From positions 1 to 13,614 of the forward strand of contig CAYJBP010000067.1 of assembly GCA_964368605.1 (NCBI GenBank): a stretch of 13,614 bases of DNA. Direction: 5' to 3'. A program made the translations under genes and the position numbers. Source of the stretch: CAYJBP01 sp964368605 (lineage in GTDB: Bacteria > Bacillota > Dehalobacteriia > UBA4068). The stretch's first letter is position 1. Each line of letters opens with the position of its first letter. The notes below the pieces were generated by a model. The model was not told the DNA's origin and made no database searches. It saw only the letters and a program-made list of their open reading frames with translations. Positions 1 to 6,777 of the stretch are shown in pieces.

Positions 1-210
1 CAATACGCTGGGCTTCGGCAGCAGCGGCAGCCTCGGCGGCTAAGCGTGCTTCCTCCTCGGCAATACGCTGGGCTTCGGCAGCAGCGGCAGCCTCGGCGGC
101 TAAGCGTTCTTCCTCCTCGGCAATACGCTGGGCTTCGGCAGCAGCGGCAGCCTCGGCGGCTAAGCGTGCTTCCTCTTCAGCGATACGCTGGGCTTCGGCA
201 GCAGCGGTGG
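1..210. repeat. 60-bp tandem direct repeats inside the long minus-strand gene
   Basis: Positions 1-60, 61-120 and 121-180 are three copies of the same 60-bp unit with only a few differences (near unit positions 48 and 56-60). A decayed copy begins at 181 and diverges after about 207. The unit is a multiple of three, so it encodes 20-residue repeats in the minus-strand frame (AEAQRIAEEE followed by a variable A/E and RLAAEAAAA). Near-identity at the DNA level points to recent duplication by slippage or unequal recombination. The array touches the window edge, so its copy number is unknown. Confidence 0.95.
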
Positions 211-2152
211 ATTCGGCATCTTCGGCTGCTAAACGGCTGGCTTCTTCGGCAAAACTAAGATGACTTTCGCCGGCTAATTGCTCCATATCGGCTTTGGCCA
301 AGCGTTCAATTTCCCGGGCAGCCAATTGCTGGGCTGAGATAAAGCTTTGACTGTCATAAGGCATAGCCTGGCCTTGATTATGCGGCCAAGGGTTTTGCTC
401 TGCATTCAAACGTGCCTGCATTGCTTGGGCACGCAAATCTTCCATTTCGGCTTCTACCTGAGCTTGTCTTTGCTCATAATCGGCTAAGTCTTGATGTTCA
501 TCGGCTTGCGGCTCGTCTACGGCAAAGGGCATTGGCGGCTCTTGCTCAACTAAATTCGAAGTTAAGCTGGCCGTTGCGACGGGCTTAGAAAACTCACCGC
601 TTAAACTGCCGGCCAAATTAGAATCAGCAGCAGCACTACCCCATAATGAGCCGGATTTAACCGGGCTTAAATCTAGATCATCGGTTAATAGGCTAGTGGT
701 TGGTTTGGCATTAATTTCGGCACTTAGCTGCAGCTTAGATGAAGCATCGATTATTTGCTGCTCACTCTCATCAACAGGCTGCTCAGTGGCTTCTTGCGAG
801 GCTTGGGCATCTACTTGCGGTTGCGCAACTTCTATATTAACGATATTTTCCTCATTATCAGCGGCAGGGCTGCCGATAGAATCGCCGCTTAAAGAATCGG
901 CAATAGAATTTTCCGGGGCAGGCTCAATGATTGGTTCAATACCGGGCTCAATAATCGGCTCATTTGCTTGCGTGGCGATATCTTCATTTGGCAAGTCGGC
1001 GAGCGTATTTTCCTCGGCTTGCGCCTCCATAATAGATGTTTCCACCTGCTGTTTAAGCATTTCAATTTGAGCAGTTGCAGCATTTTGATCTTCTTGGCCA
1101 TAGTCTAGGTTTGCTTGAGCCGTTTGGGCAGCTTGGGCAGCCTGGGCTGCTTTTAGGGCGGCTTCTTGCTGTTCAATCAGCTTAGCTGCCTGCTCTAAGG
1201 CTTCTTGAGCTAAATGTTGCTGATCATCATAATCATGTTCAATCGCCAATTGGGCGGCCATAATATCTTTAGCTTCGCTGGTTAAATTCTCTAAAACAGT
1301 TTCGCCTTCATCATAATCGTCGGCCATTTTATCCTGCTTTTCCAGCAGATTTTGCACATAGGTAGCGCCCGGCTGCGACATTGTACGCAAGGCCTGCCAC
1401 TCGCCGCTATTGCCTTGCATCATTGGCACGGCATAGCCTTGAATTTTGCGTCTTTGCAACCAAGTTCCCTGCTTAGAGCTGCCAATACGCCATAATTCTT
1501 TTTCATTCATTTTGGCAGCCACTTCTTTGGCATGATTAATGCGCTTAAACTCTTCCTCGGCCATTTGTAACTTTTGCTCTACCTGCTGCAATGCTAAAAT
1601 ATCGCTGCTAAGCCGCTCTTGTAAAGAAGAAATTTGACAATCCAATTTCTCGATAACCGGCTCGCTGGCGGTACGCAAAATTTCCGACTTTTTCTTTAAA
1701 AAGGCGGCTTCTTTGGCTATTCTAAGTAATTCCAGATCGGCTTTTTCGGCCTGGTCATTAGCATCATTCATTTCCGATAATAATTGTTCTTGAACCTTTT
1801 GGCTATGGCGCATTTGTTCTTCGGCATCTTTGATTTTTTGCTGCATTTCGGCTATTGATTGATAAAGCGGCGAGAAATCGGTGGTAGCCAAGCCACTTTC
1901 CTGATAATTTACCATTACCGGCAAATTACTTTCTTCAGATTCCGGCAAATCGGCATAATTATATTCAGCAGCGGCGCTGCTTTTGGGCTTAGGCTTAGCC
2001 TTATAAACAGATTTTTTGGTTTCTGACTCTGCTTGATTAAAGGTAGCCGTAGTTTCCTGATTTATGGTATTGGCCGATTTAACCGTCTTGGCAGTGGCCT
2101 TTTTAATACCGGCATCGCCAGCTACAATTCTTTTTCCCCGTCCTCTTTTCAC
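1..2152 (-). CDS. Long coiled-coil, Ala/Glu-rich repeat protein (partial, 3' end outside window)
   Basis: I translated the minus strand from a GTG at 2152; the frame stays open for 717 codons to the left edge. I do not recognise the family. The N-terminus is basic (starts MKRGRGKRIV) with no signal peptide. Residues about 95-220 are rich in Glu, Gln, Lys and Leu and look like a coiled coil. A short Trp-containing stretch (about 220-265) follows, then an Ala/Gln helix (310-380) and an acidic, Pro/Ser-rich, probably disordered segment (380-560) with an EPIIEP mini-repeat near 398-413. From about residue 650 a 20-residue unit (AEAQRIAEEEARLAAE plus Ala run) repeats to the edge. The start is supported by AAGGAG ten bases upstream; no other in-frame start has a ribosome site. 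No membrane segment is visible in this part. By composition it resembles TolA-like or single-alpha-helix spacer proteins, which is not evidence of homology. The gene is divergent from the membrane protein at 2343. I am sure it is coding, not of its role. Confidence 0.85.
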   Translation of the reverse strand, partial: MKRGRGKRIVAGDAGIKKATAKTVKSANTINQETTATFNQAESETKKSVYKAKPKPKSSAAAEYNYADLPESEESNLPVMVNYQESGLATTDFSPLYQSIAEMQQKIKDAEEQMRHSQKVQEQLLSEMNDANDQAEKADLELLRIAKEAAFLKKKSEILRTASEPVIEKLDCQISSLQERLSSDILALQQVEQKLQMAEEEFKRINHAKEVAAKMNEKELWRIGSSKQGTWLQRRKIQGYAVPMMQGNSGEWQALRTMSQPGATYVQNLLEKQDKMADDYDEGETVLENLTSEAKDIMAAQLAIEHDYDDQQHLAQEALEQAAKLIEQQEAALKAAQAAQAAQTAQANLDYGQEDQNAATAQIEMLKQQVETSIMEAQAEENTLADLPNEDIATQANEPIIEPGIEPIIEPAPENSIADSLSGDSIGSPAADNEENIVNIEVAQPQVDAQASQEATEQPVDESEQQIIDASSKLQLSAEINAKPTTSLLTDDLDLSPVKSGSLWGSAAADSNLAGSLSGEFSKPVATASLTSNLVEQEPPMPFAVDEPQADEHQDLADYEQRQAQVEAEMEDLRAQAMQARLNAEQNPWPHNQGQAMPYDSQSFISAQQLAAREIERLAKADMEQLAGESHLSFAEEASRLAAEDAESTAAAEAQRIAEEEARLAAEAAAAAEAQRIAEEEERLAAEAAAAAEAQRIAEEEARLAAEAAAAAEAQRI

Positions 2153-2160
2153 AAATAACC

Positions 2161-2167
2161 AACTCCT
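2161..2167 (-). promoter_or_regulatory. Ribosome binding site that sets the GTG start of the long minus-strand gene
   Basis: Read on the minus strand, the bases before the GTG at 2152 are CTAAGGAG followed by a ten-base spacer. The spacing is slightly long but normal for Firmicutes. It is the only Shine-Dalgarno-like site near the start of the open frame, so it decides the choice of a GTG start. Confidence 0.7.
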
Positions 2168-2282
2168 TAGCTTTTATCTCTATTTTATATGTTAATTTTA
2201 AAATATATTGACTTATTTTACTTCTATTAAAATGTTCATTTTCCTCTTTATTAATCGGTTTAATATATTTTATATAAAAAGA

Positions 2283-2311
2283 TTTACAAATCGGTAAATA
2301 TCGGTTAAGAT
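2283..2311 (+). promoter_or_regulatory. Sigma-A-type promoter for the membrane protein gene at 2343
   Basis: TTTACA at 2283-2288 and TAAGAT at 2306-2311 are separated by 17 bp, in the divergent gap between the long minus-strand gene and the plus-strand gene. Two ATCGGT copies lie in the spacer (2290-2295 and 2300-2305) and a third lies upstream at 2254-2259. These could be regulator sites overlapping the promoter. The remainder of the gap is very AT-rich, with an inverted repeat AAAATG/CATTTT at 2229-2242. No clear promoter for the minus gene was found beyond a weak TATAAAAT-like element near 2183-2190. Confidence 0.55.
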
Positions 2312-2342
2312 AGTACTATATTCAAATAAGGGGGGTTTTTAT

Positions 2343-2801
2343 ATGGGAGAAATTATTACGTATATTGGCCTAAGTTTTGTGGGGGTTTTTGTTGCACAAT
2401 ATGCCATGGGTTTATTATTAAGGATATTTAAAAGCTATTTTCCTTTTTTGGAAGAATTAGCCAGGATTACCACCATTGATCCTAAAGTTAACACCAAATT
2501 AAAATTAGATATTGCCATGCTTATTGCCACCATGCTTTTTGCACCGCTTGCTGTGATGATTTTTGCCAGTTTTCAGGCCGTTATCCCCTATTTTATCGGC
2601 TTTATTTTTGGTAGCTTTTTATTAAAAGGTAAAATTGCTTTAAGCGATGATAATAAACGCTTATTTTTTTATCAATATCGCCGCTATTTTGAAAACGATA
2701 TCAAACTGCATAAAGATGAATATTATCGACCTTTATTGCAATATAGGCGCTTATCCTTAATCGAAAAAGCACTTAAGGCCGAAGAAGAAAAATTGAATTA
2801 A
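2343..2801 (+). CDS. Small membrane protein of unknown function (152 aa)
   Basis: I do not recognise this protein. It begins with a hydrophobic segment (residues about 4-27). A short polar stretch follows, with charged residues around 36-54, then two closely spaced hydrophobic segments (about 55-75 and 78-97) that could form a hairpin in the membrane. The C-terminal 50 or so residues are strongly charged and rich in Tyr, Arg, Lys and Glu (for example QYRRYFENDI), ending in a short acidic/basic helix. This tail is probably cytoplasmic, though that is inference. The ATG follows a strong AAGGGGGG ribosome site and a plausible promoter. It is divergent from the long repeat protein and 51 bp upstream of the ytxC-like gene. 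Codon use resembles its neighbours, and there is no sign of truncation. Confidence 0.8.
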   Translation: MGEIITYIGLSFVGVFVAQYAMGLLLRIFKSYFPFLEELARITTIDPKVNTKLKLDIAMLIATMLFAPLAVMIFASFQAVIPYFIGFIFGSFLLKGKIALSDDNKRLFFYQYRRYFENDIKLHKDEYYRPLLQYRRLSLIEKALKAEEEKLN

Positions 2802-2823
2802 AACTTTTAAGCTTACATATAAT
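2793..2823 (+). promoter_or_regulatory. Possible weak promoter before the ytxC-like gene
   Basis: A perfect TATAAT lies at 2818-2823, and TTGAAT at 2793-2798 overlaps the end of the preceding gene. The 19-bp spacing is longer than ideal, so the -35 match may be chance. Co-transcription with the upstream gene is equally possible. Confidence 0.3.
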
Positions 2824-2852
2824 AAAGCAAAAGCCTTTTAAGGAGTTTTGCG

Positions 2853-3671
2853 ATGTTATTATGCCCTCAAAGTTTAAATAATGGCAGCAATTCTATACTG
2901 ATTAGCAATAAAAATGGCAGAAATGCTGACGATTTGCATTTACTTTGCCAAAACATGGCAATAGATATGCAAATTAAACAGAATTTATTGATTTTTGCTC
3001 CAAATAATGCAAATAAAATCTGCGATTTGCTTAGTAATTTATGTTTTGATATTTGGGAAAAACGTTGGCTAAAAAATATCATAACAAAACGTTATGATTT
3101 ATTAACAGATAAAGAGCAGCAATTTATTTATCAAAAAAGCCTTGTTTTAGCCGATTTTGATGATTTTAATTGGGGGCTTTTTGCCGGCTTAAACCGCAAG
3201 GCTAAATTAAGTTCTGCCTTTCTAACGCATTTTAAATATCAGCCTTTTTTGGATATAGATGGCTTTTTTGCTTTTCGTTTAGGCGGTTATTGCGAATACT
3301 TGCATACCCTAATTTCATTGGCCCTCGATCAACTTTTAGCAATCGAGGAGGAAAATAAATATATAGTTTTATTACAGAACTATTTGCATAGATATGCAAA
3401 AAACAATCATATTCAACTATATATAAATCAAAATGGGATTTATGATATTTGCAACCTAACCGGTGAGGGGCTGCGTTTTTTAGAAGGCGGCAAATTGGCT
3501 GGCAGCGAGGATATGCTTATTTTTGCTCTTTTACAATTAGCGCCACAAAAGTTATCAATTTTTACTGTTAATCCCCTGCCCTATCCTATATATCAAACCT
3601 TAAATTCAATTTTTGGCCAAAATTTAGCCATTTCTTTTATTAAAAAGGGCTGTAGTGCTTTTTATAACTAA
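2853..3671 (+). CDS. ytxC: YtxC-family protein (putative sporulation-associated protein)
   Basis: This 272-residue soluble protein is called YtxC-like on two grounds. First, residues about 131-180 carry the pattern typical of the family as I remember it: an aromatic FRLxxY element followed by a helix with LxxLxxLALDQLL and then YIVLLQNYLHRYA. Second, the gene lies directly upstream of thrS, the position ytxC holds in Bacillus subtilis. Its length is close to the roughly 280 residues of B. subtilis YtxC. The N-terminal half (residues 1-120) is poorly conserved and shows no motif I can name. The family is labelled a putative sporulation protein, but its biochemical role is unknown. The ATG follows AAGGAG at a normal spacing. 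No signal peptide or membrane segment is evident. It could share a transcript with the membrane protein upstream, while thrS has its own promoter and leader downstream. Confidence 0.7.
   Translation: MLLCPQSLNNGSNSILISNKNGRNADDLHLLCQNMAIDMQIKQNLLIFAPNNANKICDLLSNLCFDIWEKRWLKNIITKRYDLLTDKEQQFIYQKSLVLADFDDFNWGLFAGLNRKAKLSSAFLTHFKYQPFLDIDGFFAFRLGGYCEYLHTLISLALDQLLAIEEENKYIVLLQNYLHRYAKNNHIQLYINQNGIYDICNLTGEGLRFLEGGKLAGSEDMLIFALLQLAPQKLSIFTVNPLPYPIYQTLNSIFGQNLAISFIKKGCSAFYN
3642..3663 (+). terminator. Weak hairpin at the 3' end of the ytxC-like gene
   Basis: AAAAAGGGC (3642-3650) can pair with GTGCTTTTT (3655-3663) around a TGTA loop with one mismatch, and the 3' arm ends in five T residues. It overlaps the last codons of the gene. 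It could act as a weak terminator ahead of the thrS promoter, but pairing is mostly A-T. Confidence 0.3.
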
Positions 3672-3680
3672 GTTTATGGC

Positions 3681-3709
3681 TTGACAAGCAGTATTAAAAG
3701 TGCTAATAT
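3681..3709 (+). promoter_or_regulatory. Consensus promoter of the thrS transcript
   Basis: A perfect TTGACA (3681-3686) is separated by 17 bp from TAATAT (3704-3709). A TG one base before the -10 makes it an extended -10 as well. It lies just upstream of the T-box leader, with the transcript start expected near 3716. Confidence 0.85.
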
Positions 3710-3724
3710 AAATATATATAGTAA

Positions 3725-3952
3725 AATTGATGATGCGGATAATAATTTTAGTTAGTTTTTTTTCAGAGAGCCCAATCATAGGCTGCAAATTGGGTAAAAA
3801 ACAGCTACTATTTACCACCGCGGAATGCCTTGGCGAACCTTGGCCGTTTAGGATGCGTTAAATCTATTGAGTGGTTAAATTTTACTTAAAATTTAACAAT
3901 TCGGGTGGAATCGTGGAGCAAAGCTTCATCCCGTTAGGGGTGGGCTTTTTTA
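3725..3952 (+). ncRNA. T-box riboswitch (threonine) leader of thrS
   Basis: The leader senses uncharged tRNA-Thr and allows read-through of a terminator into thrS. Visible parts, in order, are the AGAGAG motif of stem I (3765-3770), an apical segment containing GGCTG between CCCAAT and ATTGGG, and a specifier ACC (Thr) at 3814-3816 followed by A. An AT-rich hairpin resembling stem III comes next (about 3874-3895). The antiterminator pairs CGGG (3902-3905) with CCCG (3930-3933) and GTGGAGC (3913-3919) with GCTTCAT (3923-3929). These flank a seven-base bulge, TGGAATC, whose TGGA can pair with a UCCA tRNA 3' end. The competing terminator is annotated separately. The bulge differs from the common TGGTACC form. 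The outer boundaries are approximate. Confidence 0.92.
3921..3951 (+). terminator. T-box-controlled intrinsic terminator of thrS
   Basis: AAGC-TTCATCCC (3921-3932) pairs with GGGGTGGGCTT (3937-3947) around a GTTA loop, with one bulged T and several G-T pairs, and runs into TTTTTT. Its 5' arm shares GCTTCATCCC with the antiterminator, so the two structures are mutually exclusive. This is the expected switch. Confidence 0.88.
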
Positions 3953-3975
3953 TTTTATTTAGAAAGAGGTAAACT

Positions 3976-5877
3976 ATGAATATTACTTTTAATGACGGAA
4001 AAGTGATGGCTTTTGAGGAAAGCACCTTAGCCATTCAGGCTTTAAAGGCCTGGGATGCCGATTTAGCCAAAAAGGCTTTGGCAGTAAAAATTGATGATCA
4101 AGTTAAAGAATTATTAAGCCCTTTAACAAGTGATGCCAAATTAGAAATTTTAACTATGGCCGATGACGAAGGTAAGCAGGTGTTTTGGCATAGTGCATCG
4201 CATATTATGGCTCAGGCAGTGCAGCATTTATTCCCCGGTACTCGTTTTGGTATCGGCCCTGCCATTAAAGATGGCTTCTATTATGATTTTGATAGCGAGC
4301 ATATTTTTACGCCTGAGGATTTAACTGCCATCGAAAAAGAAATGAAAAAAATTATCAAGAAAAATGAAAAATTCTGCCGCCAGGAATTGCCCCGTTCCGA
4401 GGCTTTAGAATTATTTACAAAAATGGGGGAAAACTATAAGCAGGAATTGATTAATGATTTGCCTGAAGATGCCGTGATTAGTATTTATCAACAGGGCGAT
4501 TTTCTTGATTTATGCGCAGGCCCTCATTTGCCCTCTACCGGTACGGTTAAGGCCATTAAATTACTATCTTTAGCAGGTGCTTACTGGCGCGGCAGCGAAA
4601 AGAATAAAATGCTGCAAAGAATTTATGCCATCGCCTTTACCGAGCAGGCTATGCTTGATGATTATCTTTTTAAATTAGAAGAAGCTAAAAAGCGCGATCA
4701 TCGTAAATTAGGTGCCGAATTAGAGCTGTTTATGATGCTTGAAGAAGGCCCCGGCTTCCCTTTCTTCCTGCCTAAGGGCATGATTTTGCGCAATGTACTC
4801 GAAGATTTTTGGCGTGAAGAACATCGCAAAAACGGCTATGACGAGATTAAAACCCCGGTTATTTTAAATCGTAAACTTTGGGAGCAAAGCGGCCATTGGG
4901 CGCATTATCAAAACAATATGTATTTTACCCAAATCGACGAGGCCGATTTTGCAGTTAAGCCAATGAATTGCCCGGGCGGTATGTTGGTTTATAAGGCCAA
5001 GCCTCATAGCTATCGTGAATTACCAATTCGCTGCGGCGAGCTGGGCTTAGTGCATCGCCATGAGCTTTCCGGCGCCTTGCATGGCCTAATGAGGGTGCGC
5101 TGCTTTACCCAAGATGATGCCCATATTTTTATGACCAATGAGCAAATTAAGGACGAAATTATCGGCGTAGCCAAGATGATTGATGCCTTTTATAAAATTT
5201 TTGGCTTTAAGTATCATGTGGAATTATCCACCCGCCCCGAAAAAGCGATGGGCGACATTGCCATGTGGGATATTGCCACCAATGCCCTGGCCGATGCCAT
5301 GCAAGAGATGGGCTTGCCCTATATCGTCAATGAAGGAGACGGCGCATTTTACGGCCCCAAACTGGACTTTCATCTAGAAGATAGCTTAGGTCGTACCTGG
5401 CAATGCGGCACAATTCAGCTCGATTTCCAAATGCCGGAGCGCTTCGACCTTAACTATGTGGGTGCCGATAATCAAGAGCATCGGCCGGTAATGATTCATA
5501 GAGTAATTTTTGGTAGCATCGAACGCTTTATTGGCATTTTAATTGAGCATTTTGCCGGTGCTTTTCCGCTTTGGCTTTCGCCGGTACAGGCTAAAATATT
5601 AACCATTACCGACCGCCAAAACGATTATGCCAAGCAATTAGCAGCCCAGCTAGAGGCTGCCGGCATCAGGGTAGAAACCGATTTACGTAATGAAAAAATC
5701 GGTTATAAAATCCGTGCCACCCAGGCCGAAAAAGTACCTTATATGCTTGTACTTGGTGATCAAGAGCAAGAAAATAATACTGCTGCCATCCGCAAAAGAG
5801 GCGAAGGCGATATTGGGGCTAAACCGATTGAAGATATTATTGCCATCTTTAAAGCCGAAATTGCCAATAAAGCTTAG
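3976..5877 (+). CDS. thrS: Threonyl-tRNA synthetase
   Basis: This cytoplasmic class II synthetase charges tRNA-Thr. The 633 residues match full family length and hold all domains. A TGS domain (about 1-62) comes first. The N2 editing domain follows with HSASH at 72-76 and a Cys/His pair at C180 and H184, the site that removes mischarged serine. The catalytic core (about 240-530) carries zinc ligands C332 (in NCPGG), H383 and H508, and class II motif residues such as the R in RVRCFTQDDAH and the GSIERFIG stretch. A C-terminal anticodon-binding domain (about 535-633) ends the protein. The ATG lies 24 bp after the T-box terminator, with a GAAAGAGG ribosome site. It is controlled by the T-box and followed by yitT after 21 bp with no terminator between. 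No key residue is missing. Confidence 0.98.
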   Translation: MNITFNDGKVMAFEESTLAIQALKAWDADLAKKALAVKIDDQVKELLSPLTSDAKLEILTMADDEGKQVFWHSASHIMAQAVQHLFPGTRFGIGPAIKDGFYYDFDSEHIFTPEDLTAIEKEMKKIIKKNEKFCRQELPRSEALELFTKMGENYKQELINDLPEDAVISIYQQGDFLDLCAGPHLPSTGTVKAIKLLSLAGAYWRGSEKNKMLQRIYAIAFTEQAMLDDYLFKLEEAKKRDHRKLGAELELFMMLEEGPGFPFFLPKGMILRNVLEDFWREEHRKNGYDEIKTPVILNRKLWEQSGHWAHYQNNMYFTQIDEADFAVKPMNCPGGMLVYKAKPHSYRELPIRCGELGLVHRHELSGALHGLMRVRCFTQDDAHIFMTNEQIKDEIIGVAKMIDAFYKIFGFKYHVELSTRPEKAMGDIAMWDIATNALADAMQEMGLPYIVNEGDGAFYGPKLDFHLEDSLGRTWQCGTIQLDFQMPERFDLNYVGADNQEHRPVMIHRVIFGSIERFIGILIEHFAGAFPLWLSPVQAKILTITDRQNDYAKQLAAQLEAAGIRVETDLRNEKIGYKIRATQAEKVPYMLVLGDQEQENNTAAIRKRGEGDIGAKPIEDIIAIFKAEIANKA

Positions 5878-5898
5878 TTGAATAAAGGAGCCTAAACT

Positions 5899-6768
5899 AT
5901 GCATAAATATAAACAAACTATCTATGACTATTTATATATAAGTTTAGGCTCCATTATTTTTGCCTTTGGGCTAAGCTTATTTGCCGAGCCTTTTCAAATT
6001 GCCCCGGGCGGCATTGCCGGTATTGCCATTATCATTAATTATTTTAATGATTGGCCAATCGGCATGATGAGTATTATCATGAATATCCCCCTATTTATTA
6101 TCGGTTTTATTAAATTGGGGCCCGCATTTTTAATTTCATCATTATATGCTATGCTTGTTTCGTCTTTAGCTATCGACTTAACAGCCAATTATATCCCCAC
6201 TTTTGTAGAAGAGCCTTTGCTGGCGGCCATTTATGGCGGCTTAGTAATGGGCTTTGGCCTAGGCTTGGTCTTTAGGCGTGGCGCTACAACCGGCGGAGTA
6301 GATATTATAATTCGCCTGCTTAGAATTCGTTTTCGCAATCTTAAGCTGGGGCGTTTAATGCTAATTATGGATATGGTGGTTATTGCCATGGCCGCAATTG
6401 CCTTTAGGGATTTAAATAATGCTCTTTATGCAATTATTACGGTATATATTCTGTCAATTGTGATGGATTATATTATTTATGGTGGAAATTTTGCTAAAGT
6501 TGCCTATATTATCAGCATTGATGGCAAATATGAACAAATTGCTGCCGAAATTCAGCAAGAATTGCAAAGAGGCGTTACTTTTTTAGATGGCCAGGGTGCA
6601 TATAATCGCCAGGATACCAAAATTATTATGAGTGCGGTTAATCGCACTCAAATTATTCGTTTGCATAAAATTGTCGAAAATATTGACGATAAAGCCTTCA
6701 TTATTGTTACCGATGCCCATGAGGTATTTGGCGATGGCTTTAGAAGCTATGGTAATCAGGAATTATAG
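5899..6768 (+). CDS. YitT-family membrane protein with C-terminal DUF2179 domain
   Basis: This is a polytopic inner-membrane protein of the YitT family, whose transport substrate or role is not established. Hydrophobic segments cover about 10-30, 36-50, 54-72, 76-98, 108-125, 153-170 and 174-195. The family-typical glycine-rich signatures PGGIAGIA (36-43) and RRGATTGGVDI (126-136) are both present. The C-terminal part (about 202-289) is a soluble DUF2179-type domain with the GVTFLDGQGAY and IIMSAVNRTQI elements seen in this family. Length (289 aa) is normal. The ATG follows AAGGAG at good spacing. The gene sits 21 bp after thrS and 9 bp before the fumarase alpha gene, consistent with one transcript. 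No function linking it to either neighbour is known to me. Confidence 0.9.
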   Translation: MHKYKQTIYDYLYISLGSIIFAFGLSLFAEPFQIAPGGIAGIAIIINYFNDWPIGMMSIIMNIPLFIIGFIKLGPAFLISSLYAMLVSSLAIDLTANYIPTFVEEPLLAAIYGGLVMGFGLGLVFRRGATTGGVDIIIRLLRIRFRNLKLGRLMLIMDMVVIAMAAIAFRDLNNALYAIITVYILSIVMDYIIYGGNFAKVAYIISIDGKYEQIAAEIQQELQRGVTFLDGQGAYNRQDTKIIMSAVNRTQIIRLHKIVENIDDKAFIIVTDAHEVFGDGFRSYGNQEL

Positions 6769-6777
6769 GAGTAATTT

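Noticed and set aside
1..210. The regular 60-bp repeats could be a CRISPR array or other non-coding satellite.
   Set aside because: There are no unique spacers; units abut directly, are a multiple of three, and continue the open frame of the minus-strand gene with a consistent helical protein repeat.
46..258. Plus-strand open frame of 70 codons across the repeats.
   Set aside because: It is a by-product of the repeats on the opposite strand of the long gene. The product is a low-complexity Arg/Gln repeat with no ribosome site.
696..1101. Open frames on both strands (plus 696-1070 and minus 889-1101) inside the long minus-strand gene.
   Set aside because: Both are shadows of the 717-codon frame, which is open throughout, has consistent composition and has a ribosome site at its start.
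3624..3818. Minus-strand open frame of 64 codons across the end of ytxC and the thrS leader.
   Set aside because: The region holds the thrS promoter and T-box on the plus strand. The frame has no ribosome site and a composition typical of chance.
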